This document shows, piece by piece, positions 24,283-34,389 of a stretch of 64,000 nt of DNA. The translations under genes and the position numbers were made by a program. The first letter of the stretch is position 1, and each line of letters starts with the position of its first letter. The stretch comes from Cryptomeria japonica. Its lineage: Eukaryota; Streptophyta; Pinopsida; Cupressales; Cupressaceae. The notes beneath the pieces were generated by a model. The model searched no databases and was not told the DNA's origin. It saw only the letters and a list, made by a program, of their open reading frames with translations. The stretch is taken from assembly GCF_030272615.1 (NCBI RefSeq), contig NC_081413.1, positions 716,057,867-716,121,866 on the forward strand, written 5' to 3'.

Positions 24283-24416
24283 AGGCATGTCTGCCAAGTC
24301 AATACAAGTATTACAAAAATGTGGCATATGCCATGTCCAAATCGATATACAATAAAAATGTAGAATATATCTACATGTATTGGTCATTCTATGACCAAAA
24401 ATAACACTATATGATC

Positions 24417-27005
24417 CTAAATTTGTGGTGGATCATCAAAATCAAGCCTCTTTGATGCAGTACGCGGCTCTGTAGATGGCTACAAAACCACAATTCAAAA
24501 GCCAAGTTAGAATTCTTTTGTAGAAAATAATTCACAATTAACAACATAACTATGCATTTAACTTTAATTCCTTTGCAATTGAAATGTAGACTACCTCATC
24601 GGCTGATCTAGGAGCTAATGTCTTTGCTCTCCTCTCCTTGTCACTCTTAGGAGTTTTCTTGAAGACATACTTAAATGGATCCACGTTATGGTCGTACCGC
24701 GAAGGGGTCTATTGTAGATTAAATGTACAATTAATACAATGTACTAACATAAATATATCAAAAACACTTAAAAGCTATAATATAGAGAACAATGACGTAC
24801 CTGTGCCTGAGTTGCTTCTCCAATGGATTGAGGATGGCTCACCATCGATGTAGAAATTGTCGCTATTACCTATACAAAAAATATCAAAGATTAAATACAA
24901 TTAATATAATGATAAGTATTGAAGGTTAAAAACATTTAATTTTACATATCAAACAAAAGTGTACCGGATCTTGAGATGCTTCTCCAATGCAAGGAGGAGG
25001 GTTCACCATTGACAAAATAGGTATGGATATTTCCTGTATATCACAAGTTCACATTTACGCGTGCATATAAATATGAAATCAAAAAAATAAAGTAGAGATA
25101 CATACCTCCGCCCTCTCTTGATCCGAAAGCGAATCGAGTGCATTCAACAAATCCACAAAGCTCAATGGCCGTTGTACATGTAAAATAGACAAAAACCACT
25201 AATCAATCTACAAACCCCAACTAATACTTGATTTCAACATTTTCAAATAAGTGTACATCTAAAAATGTGTTCAATTACCTTCTTCCCACGTTTTGGCATC
25301 TTCGAGGAATAAGTTTTCTTAGGACGAGCCCTAGACGCGAAGGTGGTACCCTAAAAAAACAAAATTAACATGAGATATTAGTACAGATAATAGATTAAAC
25401 ATAATTTTAAAAATCTAAAATGAAATGACTTGCATATTCCATCAAAACAATACATAAAAAGAGTTGTACAAAATATGATACCGTATAGCCTTGTAGGCCA
25501 AAATCGATCGCTGAGAGCATGATGTCATCAATCTGGGATATTTCGTCCCCTGTCAACACCTACAAACTAGAAATTGGACCAAGCATTAAAGATAGTTAGT
25601 ATATCTTGTATTTTTTTGAATTCAAAGTGTACTATTCTATTTTAACATGTTACAAAATTTATACCTCAGGCATCGAAGTTGCAGCTATAGTAACTGGGGG
25701 AGGTATATGGGATACCGCTGCTGCATCCTGAAATGCATATTATTTGTCTCAATTTAAATCGATGTATAAATGAAAATCTATAATTTATGTAATTACAAAT
25801 TTAAAGTGACTGATAAATAAAATGTTATGAATTCAAATCAACACACCTGTGTCTGTGGCTCATGGGCAAACACCATGTGCATCAACTCATCTGTCAGTGC
25901 GACATCCTCAACCATGTGAGCCTAACATCTATAGCCGCAAATCATGCACAGATGATATGAGGATCCATCTGCACTGGCTGCATCATCTATCCCTGAGCAA
26001 CTAACACACATATGCTCGATGGGCTCTTTGTCACCCTCTAATGGTTCATCATCCAATACAATAGGGTGTGCTAATGACGTCCCATGCTGGATGATGGCAC
26101 TAGTCAATGTTGTGGCCGCCTGAAGAGTCTGTAGCTCCATTGACTCTTTCAGCTCTAATGGGACAGCATGATGCACCTTGGGTTTAGGTGCTAGGGGGCA
26201 GCGACTCTCTGCAGCTAATATCCTACGGGATCCAGTTCTATCTTGGGCAGAGCCACCACCTCTACCATGAAATTGTCTCATGTCAAAATAGTTTAGCCAC
26301 ACATTAAGCACAAACTCACAATATATTTTTCTCAAAAAATTTAATGGCACCTCATAATTATTACAAGGTGGATCATCAAAGACCATCCACCACCTCTGCC
26401 AAAAAAGATTCTTCATTTGCACATTGGTACACCAATATATGGGAAACCTCTTTGCATTAAGAGGTAATGACTAACCAGTTTTGGGATCAACAAAAAGGTC
26501 ACATATTTGTTGTTTAGTAATATTTTTGTTTTTTACTCCATCGTATGATAGCCCATTGGCATAGAATTGACGACACCTATCCCTAAAGCTTCCCCATTTG
26601 GTAATTTATGTGGAAACAGCTATGGCACCACTACCTAATGTTTCTAGGCTAGAGGCGAGGTATTGATGATGGTCAAGTTCAAAAGTTTTCAATTTAACAA
26701 TCAGTCTATTGATTTTAGACGTATTTTGTCCTAACTGATTAATTAATTATTTTTGTGTTTCAAGTGTGCAGTGAAAAGGAGGAATTGGGGGTTGTTCTTG
26801 TGTGTTTTTAGGAGGTGCATTTGGTTGTTCTTGTGGGTTTTTAGGAGGTGCATTTGGTTGTTCTTGTTCTAGATTAGAAGAATCTGGTTTTTGAAAAAAA
26901 AATGAAAAACCTAATCAAAATTAATGAAATTAAATTCAAAATGTAAAACAAATTGCATAAATCGGAAAGAAAGACAAAAATAAACAAAAACTAACCTTGA
27001 TCCAT
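24417..27005 (-). pseudogene. Ten-exon gene of unknown function, broken
   Basis: Minus-strand exons: 27005-26996, 26883-25847, 25727-25665, 25559-25482, 25350-25279, 25171-25106, 25033-24965, 24869-24801, 24708-24595 and 24479-24417 (stop TAG). Introns are 72-131 nt and GT-AG, except intron 5 whose acceptor reads AA. Intron 1 is phase 1 and the rest phase 0, giving 546 codons with no frameshift. In-frame stops in exon 2 lie at 26747-26749, 26606-26608, 26471-26473 and 25922-25924, two TAA and two TAG. The N-terminus has EQPNAPPKN-type repeats. Residues about 110-210 hold a Trp-rich stretch (LFWQRWWMVFDDPP), then a C-x2-C..C-x2-C-x3-C cluster (about 296-323) that could bind zinc. The C-terminal exons are acidic, Pro-rich and Lys-rich (DPFKYVFKKTPKSDKERR). 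I recognise no family. A transposon-borne accessory protein is possible; a host gene is not excluded. Confidence 0.75.
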
Positions 27006-27128
27006 AGCTTGGAGGACAAATCTAGCACCCTGTTCGTGGTTTAGGAGAGGAAATGGGGAAAAAATGAAGTTAAACGTGCTATTCACGGGTAAATGAGACC
27101 CATTTTTTTTTTAAACTTTTTTTACCAG

Positions 27129-27262
27129 GCACCGCGTACGCGGTTTTATTTGGATTATTAGCGCATACACGCTCATTTTCCTATGAGCAGCGCGTATGTG
27201 CTCAATTTCCTAGGAGTAGTGCATACACGCTCATTTTCTTAAAAGCAGCACGTACGCACTAC
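27129..27262. repeat. About 29-bp palindromic repeat array upstream of the ten-exon gene
   Basis: Five cores at about 27131, 27160, 27189, 27219 and 27248, spaced 29-30 bp. They read ACCGCGTACGCGGT, AGCGCATACACGCT, AGCGCGTATGTGCT, AGTGCATACACGCT and AGCACGTACGCACT, separated by CATTTTCCTA-like spacers. The last four fit the palindrome AGCGCGTACGCGCT with C-to-T or G-to-A changes at CG dinucleotides. Further partial copies lie at 27290-27330. Confidence 0.8.
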
Positions 27263-27329
27263 CTTTTCTAGGCTCGGGAAGAACAAACCTAAGCGTGTAT
27301 GCGGGAATTTCAAATTTTAAAACTGCGTG

Positions 27330-28063
27330 CGCGCTGCTTGTTTTTCCAAGTTTCTTTTGGGTGGTGTCCACTTTTCTGACCACCATCTTTGTGCACATGC
27401 CCACATTGTTTCCACTTCTAGAGGATGATGAGGGTGCAGGTACAAAGACTAAGGTATCATGTGTGGGAAGAAGGAACTTATACCGATTGACAAAAACAAT
27501 CAGAGTAATGTAGCAGATAATATGAAAACAACATCAAGTGTCAAAGATGAGTGGGTGGTTGATTGGCAAGTTAATGTTTTGATTGGAATGGTAGTATGCC
27601 CTTTGATGGAGGGAAACGTCATTAAACCATGTGAAAGTGCAGTTAAACCATGTGAACGTGCAGTTATAGAGGTATAAGGTTCCGTTAAGACAGTGAATTT
27701 AATGATAGATGTACAAGGACAACTTGGTCACAGTGATAAAGAACATCGTGCACATGAAGATGCAGTGAAGAAAGATGTAAAGGATAGGGAATCTCATCAA
27801 GATAAGAGTTTGTGTGAGTATAGGAGGAAAACCCCAATGCCATGTCTCATTCCAAGGACAACAAACAAACCATATTCAGCTCTGAGTATTAAATTTTAGT
27901 CCCATTTACAAACCAACAAGGATATGACTCCAAGAAGGCAGCCACAACTTCAAGGCTTGGACCCATGGATTAGACCTTCTTATGCTAATTTGTTTGGAGG
28001 GAATAATGGATTGGATATCAATCATTACTAATGGGACATGAGTTCTTTTCTAGGGGGGTTGTA
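27330..28063 (+). pseudogene. Degenerate internal region of a retroelement ending in a polypurine tract
   Basis: Overlapping plus-strand frames (27295-27513, 27459-27677, 27693-27899) may be one decayed frame rich in Lys, Glu and Val; there is no signature domain. The region ends with TAGGGGGGTTGTA (28051-28063) immediately before the TGGTG start of the LTR-like copy C, which suits a polypurine tract. Confidence 0.4.
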
Positions 28064-29783
28064 TGGTGAAGGAGCACCTAGGCTACCATCAAGCCTCTAT
28101 ACGGCAAATTTTGAATCTTTTATGAACTTTGAAGTATGAAAGTTCTAAATAAGATCTTTTAAGACCAAATTTTATGTAATAAGGTCATTAATACCATTTA
28201 ATGTTAGATTAAGTCCTAGATGGGTCATGTTGTTGATATTGCTCAAGGATTGTCAAAATTGTCATTTTGTGGCAAATATGTCTTAATAGGGTCATATATG
28301 GTATTTTATGATGTATGAAGGTATTCTAGTCCTATTTGGACATATTAATATTGGTTGTGAGTCATGAAAGTCTTTGTTTAAGTCTAGGTAACATTTAAAA
28401 AAATATATCAATATTGCCAAAATGTTGTTAAGGCAATTTTTGCATTGTACGAGCAATTAGGAGTTGGTTGGTTGAAACAAATCCAAAAGGTGGTTATTTC
28501 AATTGGAAGGCCTTGGATGAATTAAAATAGGCCATTACCACATTGATTTAGAGGTTGGATGGTTATTTTGTATGGAGAACTCAGTTTGAAGGCAATTTGA
28601 TGATCATTTTCTCTACAATTTTATGTAAAAACACTGCACTTTTCTTTATAATTTTACTAGTTTGGATGAATTAACACATAAGAGTGGATTTTTTGGAAAT
28701 ATATATGTGTTATCATTCATTTGGGACTGGTTTGGTTCTATTTTATTATGTTTTGATCCTTCTACAAGCAGATTTACCAAAACTCGTCTAAAACCCTAAG
28801 TTTTGGGGCTTTGTCAAAGAAAAATGTAGAACTCTCTATTCCATCAACGAATTGCCTCAATAATTGGTAGAATGGTGGAAATGGTAGTGTTACAGATGGA
28901 TTTTAAAAAGGGTTTTTAGGGGAAGAACCTAAGTGTAGTTTTGGGCACTTGAGGGCTTAACATCCTCATGTGCTAAGCCAATTGAAGGAGGTTTGAAGAA
29001 GAGTTATGTGTTTTGGAACCAAAACAATCAAAGAGACCTTAGAACCTATTAAATACTTTCATTTTTTCTATTTTATTTCATTCCAAGCTGAGTGGGCAAG
29101 TTGGTGGAGTGTCTAAGGGGTGTCTCTAGTGCATTTGGAGGCCTAATAGGGCTCTTGAAGGACTCTAACAGTCAAGTTTTGATCACTTTTCTCCAAAACA
29201 CCATAGCCTGATTTTCACATATATTGTGTAAAGTCAAAATGGGTATCCAAATATGGTATTATTTCTTTCTTATGACCCATGTGTGAAAATGTATGCCCAA
29301 AATACTGGGTTTGTTGCACTAAAAAGCATATAGGTTCTACATTGTCAGACCGTTTTTGGTCAATCTGGTACAAAACACTCTATGGTAATTTTGAGATGTG
29401 TTCAATAAATTAAAAAACGGTATCTGGAAGAGGTCTTTTTTTGTGCCTAGGGTTAGTGAGTCAAAATTTATGATCAAAAAACCTTCTGAGTAGGGCTACT
29501 AGAATCTAGTCACCCTAGAAAGCCAATGGTGTGGAATGGCCTAAAAGGGTTTGTTTCAAAGATGGATTTGGTTGATTTGAGTCCGATTGGTTTTGTGGAC
29601 ATGATGAAATTTCTTCCTCTAGCCTTACGAGTGTCTTTTGTTGTGTTGTCTCAAATTGCCATTTTATGAGACATTGTCAAATAGTGGAAATCTTGGATTA
29701 AGTAACCTATTGTGTAGCCTAGAGTTTGAGGTTTGAAACCATGACCTTGGTATGTTTTAGAACCTCTTAGACACTCTGCATCA
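28064..29783 (+). repeat. LTR-like repeat copy C
   Basis: Direct copy of 16940-18645, beginning TGGTGAAGGAGCACC and ending CTCTGCATCA. It directly abuts the left edge of segmental duplication copy 2 (29784), so the element end defines that edge. Its position after a polypurine tract suggests a 3' LTR on the plus strand. Confidence 0.7.
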
Positions 29784-30411
29784 GAAATGCTACAAATAAA
29801 ATATGCTGAGTGTTGTTGATTCTCCCGTTTGTGATGAAAGTACGCTTCTTCAAAGTGTTATTAAATATGTACATGTGTTCAAGATATGATTTGTGTTGAT
29901 GATTTTGATGCAATTGTCACAAAGAATTATTTCTATGCATTTTTTAGTTGCCACATTAGTGTGTTTCCCTTCCAAGGTGGGACATTGTTAGTGTTCTCCT
30001 CTCTCATCTAATTGAGTAAAATCTTGTGCAAATTTAATTGGAGACTTCATACAGATGATTGATGTATGCTTTAGAAATTTTGTAGGTTTGTTAATTACGT
30101 GAAATTGTTGTTCTAGTTAGATTTTTCCCAAGTTATTGCTTGTTATAGTTCTATAAATTGTTTGGTCCTAAATAGTAAAGAGTTGAAGATGGCCACAACA
30201 CAAATTTTGTGGTTTTTTGGATTAAGATGTCTATTTTTGTCTCTCTTTGACACATGGTTTGTTAAGACACGATGTGAGTGGTTATGATTTCATTGTTGAG
30301 TTCAATATAGATCACATGCAGATGATTTTATAATTTTGTAAAGCCAAACAACTTTGTAGAGACTTTAGACTTTACGTACTACTAACATATTTACATTCAC
30401 ATGTTCACATA

Positions 30412-30511
30412 TCTCAATTCTAGTCTTAAGTATATTTTACTTTGGTAGTCTTAAGTCTGTTTCTCAATTCTAGTCTTAAGTATATTTTACTTTGGTAGTC
30501 TTAAGTCTGTT
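30412..30511. repeat. Perfect 50-bp tandem duplication
   Basis: TCTCAATTCTAGTCTTAAG... occurs as two identical adjacent 50-bp units (30412-30461, 30462-30511). Confidence 0.95.
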
Positions 30512-30744
30512 TGACTTTAGATTATGAAAAGGAATGATGAATAATTATTTAATAGTTAAAAAATGATTATACCATCTCTTTATATTTATATGTACTATTA
30601 TACATTGATTAAAATATTGAAAGAAACATAGATTTTATGGCATATCTATATTTATTGTTCTTTTCCACATTGTAACTTTAATAATATACTTATAAGAGTA
30701 GCATTCTAACTTCGAGGATATAGAACTAGCAGATTATATAGAGG

Positions 30745-31165
30745 AGGACAGATAGAATGACATTAAAATTAAAATGAAAATGGTGTCATTGAGAGAAAGC
30801 TGGCACAGCTTTCTTTTAAGGTTAACATATTGAGGCTTTAATTTAATACATATTCTAGGATGTGCTTTATGTGTATGTTTAGGCTATGGTTCTAAGTTAC
30901 CACTAGCAAATGATTTATTTCGCTTTTACTATTAGAGAAAAGACTTTGGGCTTTCAGACTGCAAATGATATATTTGTTTAATGTAAAGAATAGCCAACAC
31001 TACACACCACGGAATGTGTTAACATATGCAAGATGATTGGTTCATAACATTGGTTGGGAACCCAAACAAATCAATGATATGTGGGCGTGCATTTTTTAAT
31101 TTTTTTTTTTTTAAGTCAAAAAATTTCATCATGATATGTTTGTGTGACATAAGAACCAAATACTC
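30745..31165. repeat. Promoter-like repeat downstream of transferase copy 2
   Basis: The counterpart of 12313-12760; it resembles the upstream region at 33568-33795 in the same orientation (AAAATGAAAATG, GGCACAGCTTTC, AAATGATTTATT). Confidence 0.65.
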
Positions 31166-31682
31166 AACTGACTCACCTTTGAATGAGTTTTTTTAAATAC
31201 AAAATCAACCATATAAATTAATAAAATACTTTTTATTTTATTTATAATGATCATTAGAGTGGTTGGTAAGATATTGATTTAAATTTAAAAAGGATATGGT
31301 TTCTATTCGTGAATGTGTAAGTGATTTAAATCAAATTTATATTTGTAGATGTTATTTCAGAATCTCAGATAATAAATGAGAGATCTGAGAATTAAAATAA
31401 AATCTGAGGATTAATGATGAAAAATAAATTAAGATGTGATAATATTATGAATGAATTTCATACACAAATAAATCATTTATAAATTAATTATATATTTAGA
31501 AGTTAATTGGAGTGAACCCAAAACATAAAGAATAAGAATATGGGTATACAAATTTCAGTAAAATATTAAATTCAATAAATTATAATGTTTTATTACAAAA
31601 TTCGAAGAGATGATCTTAATTTTTATCCATATTTACATTTGTCTTCTCTCAAAGAGTATTCAAAATCATTAACATTTCACCT

Positions 31683-33459
31683 CTAAGGCTCGTTATCATG
31701 CATCATGGACTCATGGCATTTTGTTTTGTTTCTCCAACCCATCTCTCTTCTTCCCCTTAATTCAAAAGGAGAATTTGGGTTGAAAGATTTAAATAACACC
31801 CAATCATTGAGTGTTTCTCTCAGATCATTAATCTTAGCCCTTAAACCTTTACAACAATTTGCATGCATGGTGCAAACATCTTCTAATTTTGCCTTTGGCT
31901 CACAAAACCCACCAAAGTAACTTGTATCAAGGAACAAGATATCTAGGCCAATGTTAGTAAAATTTTTAGAATATTTCATCATATTAAAGACATTTTGATC
32001 GTGTGTTTTGGGATATTGAATAGTATAGGCATACCAAAGTTCATAGAGTTTAGCAGTCCGTTCATTGGCAATAACAAATGAAAATCCTGTATTTGGATAG
32101 TTTGAGATAGCACGTGGATTATGGTTGTAGCCATCACAAGATATTTGAAAATCTACCCCCATTGAGAACCTTTGAAATGGGTTTCGTAACCACATTATAT
32201 CTGCATCCTGGAAAACAACACATGAAAATAATTAGCACAATTTCTCTAAGGATACATAAAAAACTTATAAGATGCTTAAAATAAAGTTGATATCAAAAGA
32301 AAAATATGGGATGAAAACAAAAATTCAAGCCCCCAAAAAATTGGTTTCATCATGCTTTGAATTATTTTTTGGTGATCACTCAAAATTTATGCAAAGATAA
32401 TTTATACTATTAGAAGTTATCAATCATATGAAAGCCCTCTCAAACTTCCCTTTCTAATATCACAAATCTAAAATTCTATTAAACAGACAAAAACAAGTTT
32501 GATTCTTATAATATAATATATATGCATGCACCAATGAGAAGCCTAATATTGCTTCAAAAAGTGACACATCAACAATTCAACTGAACCAATGAAACATTTT
32601 CTAATCTAAAATAGAATTTATTTAGAACAGCAACTTCTCCTTATAAAATTATAAAAAGGTCATAAAGTTCTCATAATTTCAAGAAACTTCCAATTCCTAT
32701 ATTATAGTAATAATAAAAAAATATAAAATTCGACTATAATTATTGTGGGTTATGTGACAAAACTTACAGTAAATACGAAATTATATCGTCGTTCCACCAC
32801 AGTTTTCAGAAAGAGAATTTTAGTCTGCGTCATCTTAACGTAATCATCTGACATAAAGAACTTTTCCCCAGAAAAATCAACTCCTTCAGTTCTAAGCTCA
32901 TAGCAATGGGGGTGAATTTCTTTGCAGCGGTTGAAAGCTTTTGCATCCATGCCCACAATCAGGAGATGGTTAAGTAACATGTCTGTTCCTTCCCCAATTC
33001 GAAAGCTTTCTAGAAAAAGATCCATTAAACTGTTTGCCTCCATCCATGCCCAATTCACTGGCGTGATGATCAGAGTCCTGTTTGGCATTGAAGCCTTAGC
33101 CAAAGCAATCTCCAGCTCGTCTGCATCACTTGCAACTTCTATCTGATGACAAACACAAAAAAAACTGCTGAGTTTAAAAACAACGATGTTCACAATCTAG
33201 ATTATTCAGAGAGAGAAATTAAAAAAAATGAAACATAGATATTAATTCAATAGATTATAAGAGTCAAAAGAGTTTTTCATCCAAAAATTAGCATGAGGAT
33301 TAGACTTACAGATAGAGATGTGGCTTCAGTTTCTGTAGATAGAGGCGAAGGTCCCTTGCCTACCAAGTAACATACCAAGATAAGGACAGTTAGGGAAAAA
33401 ACAAGAACTGTATCTCTGATGGGCTTATGAAGTTTCATTTCTCCTAAAGCCATTATCAT
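31683..33459 (-). CDS. Nucleotide-diphospho-sugar transferase (GT77-like), paralogue 2
   Basis: Three minus-strand exons: 33459-33310, 33142-32768 and 32207-31683. Donors are GTAAGT, acceptors CAG and introns phase 0 (167 and 560 nt), giving 349 residues. The signal anchor is VLVFSLTVLILVCYLVG (residues 18-34), followed by a short stalk with one TETEATSLS unit. Exon 2 differs from paralogue 1 at seven of 125 residues by eye. The DxD motif is DADIMWLRNPF across the second junction, and NTGFSF, HDQNVFN and LDTSYFGGFCEP are kept. The C-terminal ten or so residues differ from the paralogue. There are no stops or shifts, so both copies probably make protein. Role and location are as for PF03407 proteins: a Golgi type II transferase acting on cell-wall polymers or glycoproteins, substrate unknown. 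No close tandem neighbour other than its paralogue 16 kb away. Confidence 0.93.
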
Positions 33460-33566
33460 GGGAGAGCTTAATAGGCCTTAGAATATCCGATTCAGACTTT
33501 AGATTAGCATTCTAATGTCTGAGATACAGAAGCAGCAGATTAAATGCAGAGATAGAAAGAGGGATG

Positions 33567-33577
33567 ATATATATAAT
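33567..33577 (-). promoter_or_regulatory. Putative TATA box of transferase copy 2
   Basis: Minus-strand TTATATATATC lies about 110 nt upstream of the start codon at 33459, in the position of the copy 1 TATA box after allowing for a short insertion. Confidence 0.4.
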
Positions 33578-34126
33578 GAAATTAAAATGAAAAAGTAAGG
33601 TTTGCACAGCCCTCATTAAGGTCAAAATAATGGGGCTATAATTTAATTCATATCAAATGGGCTTGACTGCATTTTTCACTTTCAATGGCGTGCTATGTAT
33701 GCTATAACGTTTTGGTACTGGACTGCCATTAATAAATGATTTAATTGAGTTGCACCATTACACAGAAAAGTTTGAGCTCTGTGAGTGTTGGATTGTGATG
33801 GAAGCATGCAATTGGAAATGGAATTAATAATGTCAAAAATGTAATTGCAGTTTTTAGAGGTAGATTCTAAATTGAATTTTTAGTGGTTTTGGTATATTTT
33901 CATATGTTTTAGAAGTTTCTTTATTTGTGATGCAGTGAACTGTTGTGTTTTTAGAGGTTGCAACCTCTATAAAATAGTGCCTTCTTATATTATTTAAAGA
34001 TCAAAATGTAATTTCTATATGAAGACAAATCATGATATAATTGATATTAAATAAATAAAATTTTATTATGTCTTGAATTGAATTTTTGTTACAAATCAAG
34101 AATAGAAGAATATTATGATTTTAATG

Positions 34127-34389
34127 TGTAACAAGCTAGGGTTGTCGTTGTCTTGAATCCCCGTGAGGGACGCTGGCCCACTGCCAACAATCCCCCTCCC
34201 AGCATCACTCGCCGCGACCTGCATGATTCGAACCTGTGACCAAGCTCTGATACCACTTGTTACAAGCTAGGGTTGTCGTTGCACCAAAAAATCGACCTAT
34301 CAATGCCTTATACAACACTTCTAGATTCCACAGAAGGTTGTTAAACCATGTCACGGATCCCCGTGAGGGACACTGGCCCACTGCCAACA
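34127..34389 (-). mobile_element. TRIM (miniature LTR retrotransposon)
   Basis: On the minus strand: LTR 34389-34258 (132 bp, TGTTGGCAGTGGGCC...TTGTAACA), a 2-nt gap, then TGGTATCAGAGC (34255-34244), the initiator-Met tRNA primer-binding site. A short internal part with no coding frame ends in the polypurine tract GGGAGGGGGAT (34200-34190). The second LTR is 34189-34127 (63 bp), which lacks the middle of the first. Flanks are TAATG and TAATA, a probable target duplication with one mismatch. TRIMs encode no protein and depend on other elements. Confidence 0.85.

Larger units (their letters stand above)
29784..33795. repeat. Segmental duplication, copy 2 (partner 9960-15885)
   Basis: Same order as copy 1 without the MITE-like and solo-LTR insertions. 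The empty sites are near 29970 and at 30251-30257. It contains the second transferase gene and its flanking repeats. Confidence 0.85.

Noticed and set aside
16940-29783. LTR-like copies A and C as the two LTRs of one 12.8-kb element
   Set aside because: The flanks AGGAT and GAAAT do not match as a target duplication, and unrelated sequences fill the space; not excluded, but unsupported.
34220-34256. Possible tRNA gene or tRNA-derived SINE (GGTTCGAATC box and TGGTATCAGAGC on minus)
   Set aside because: The motif sits exactly between two LTR copies as a primer-binding site; there is no cloverleaf, so it is explained by the TRIM.
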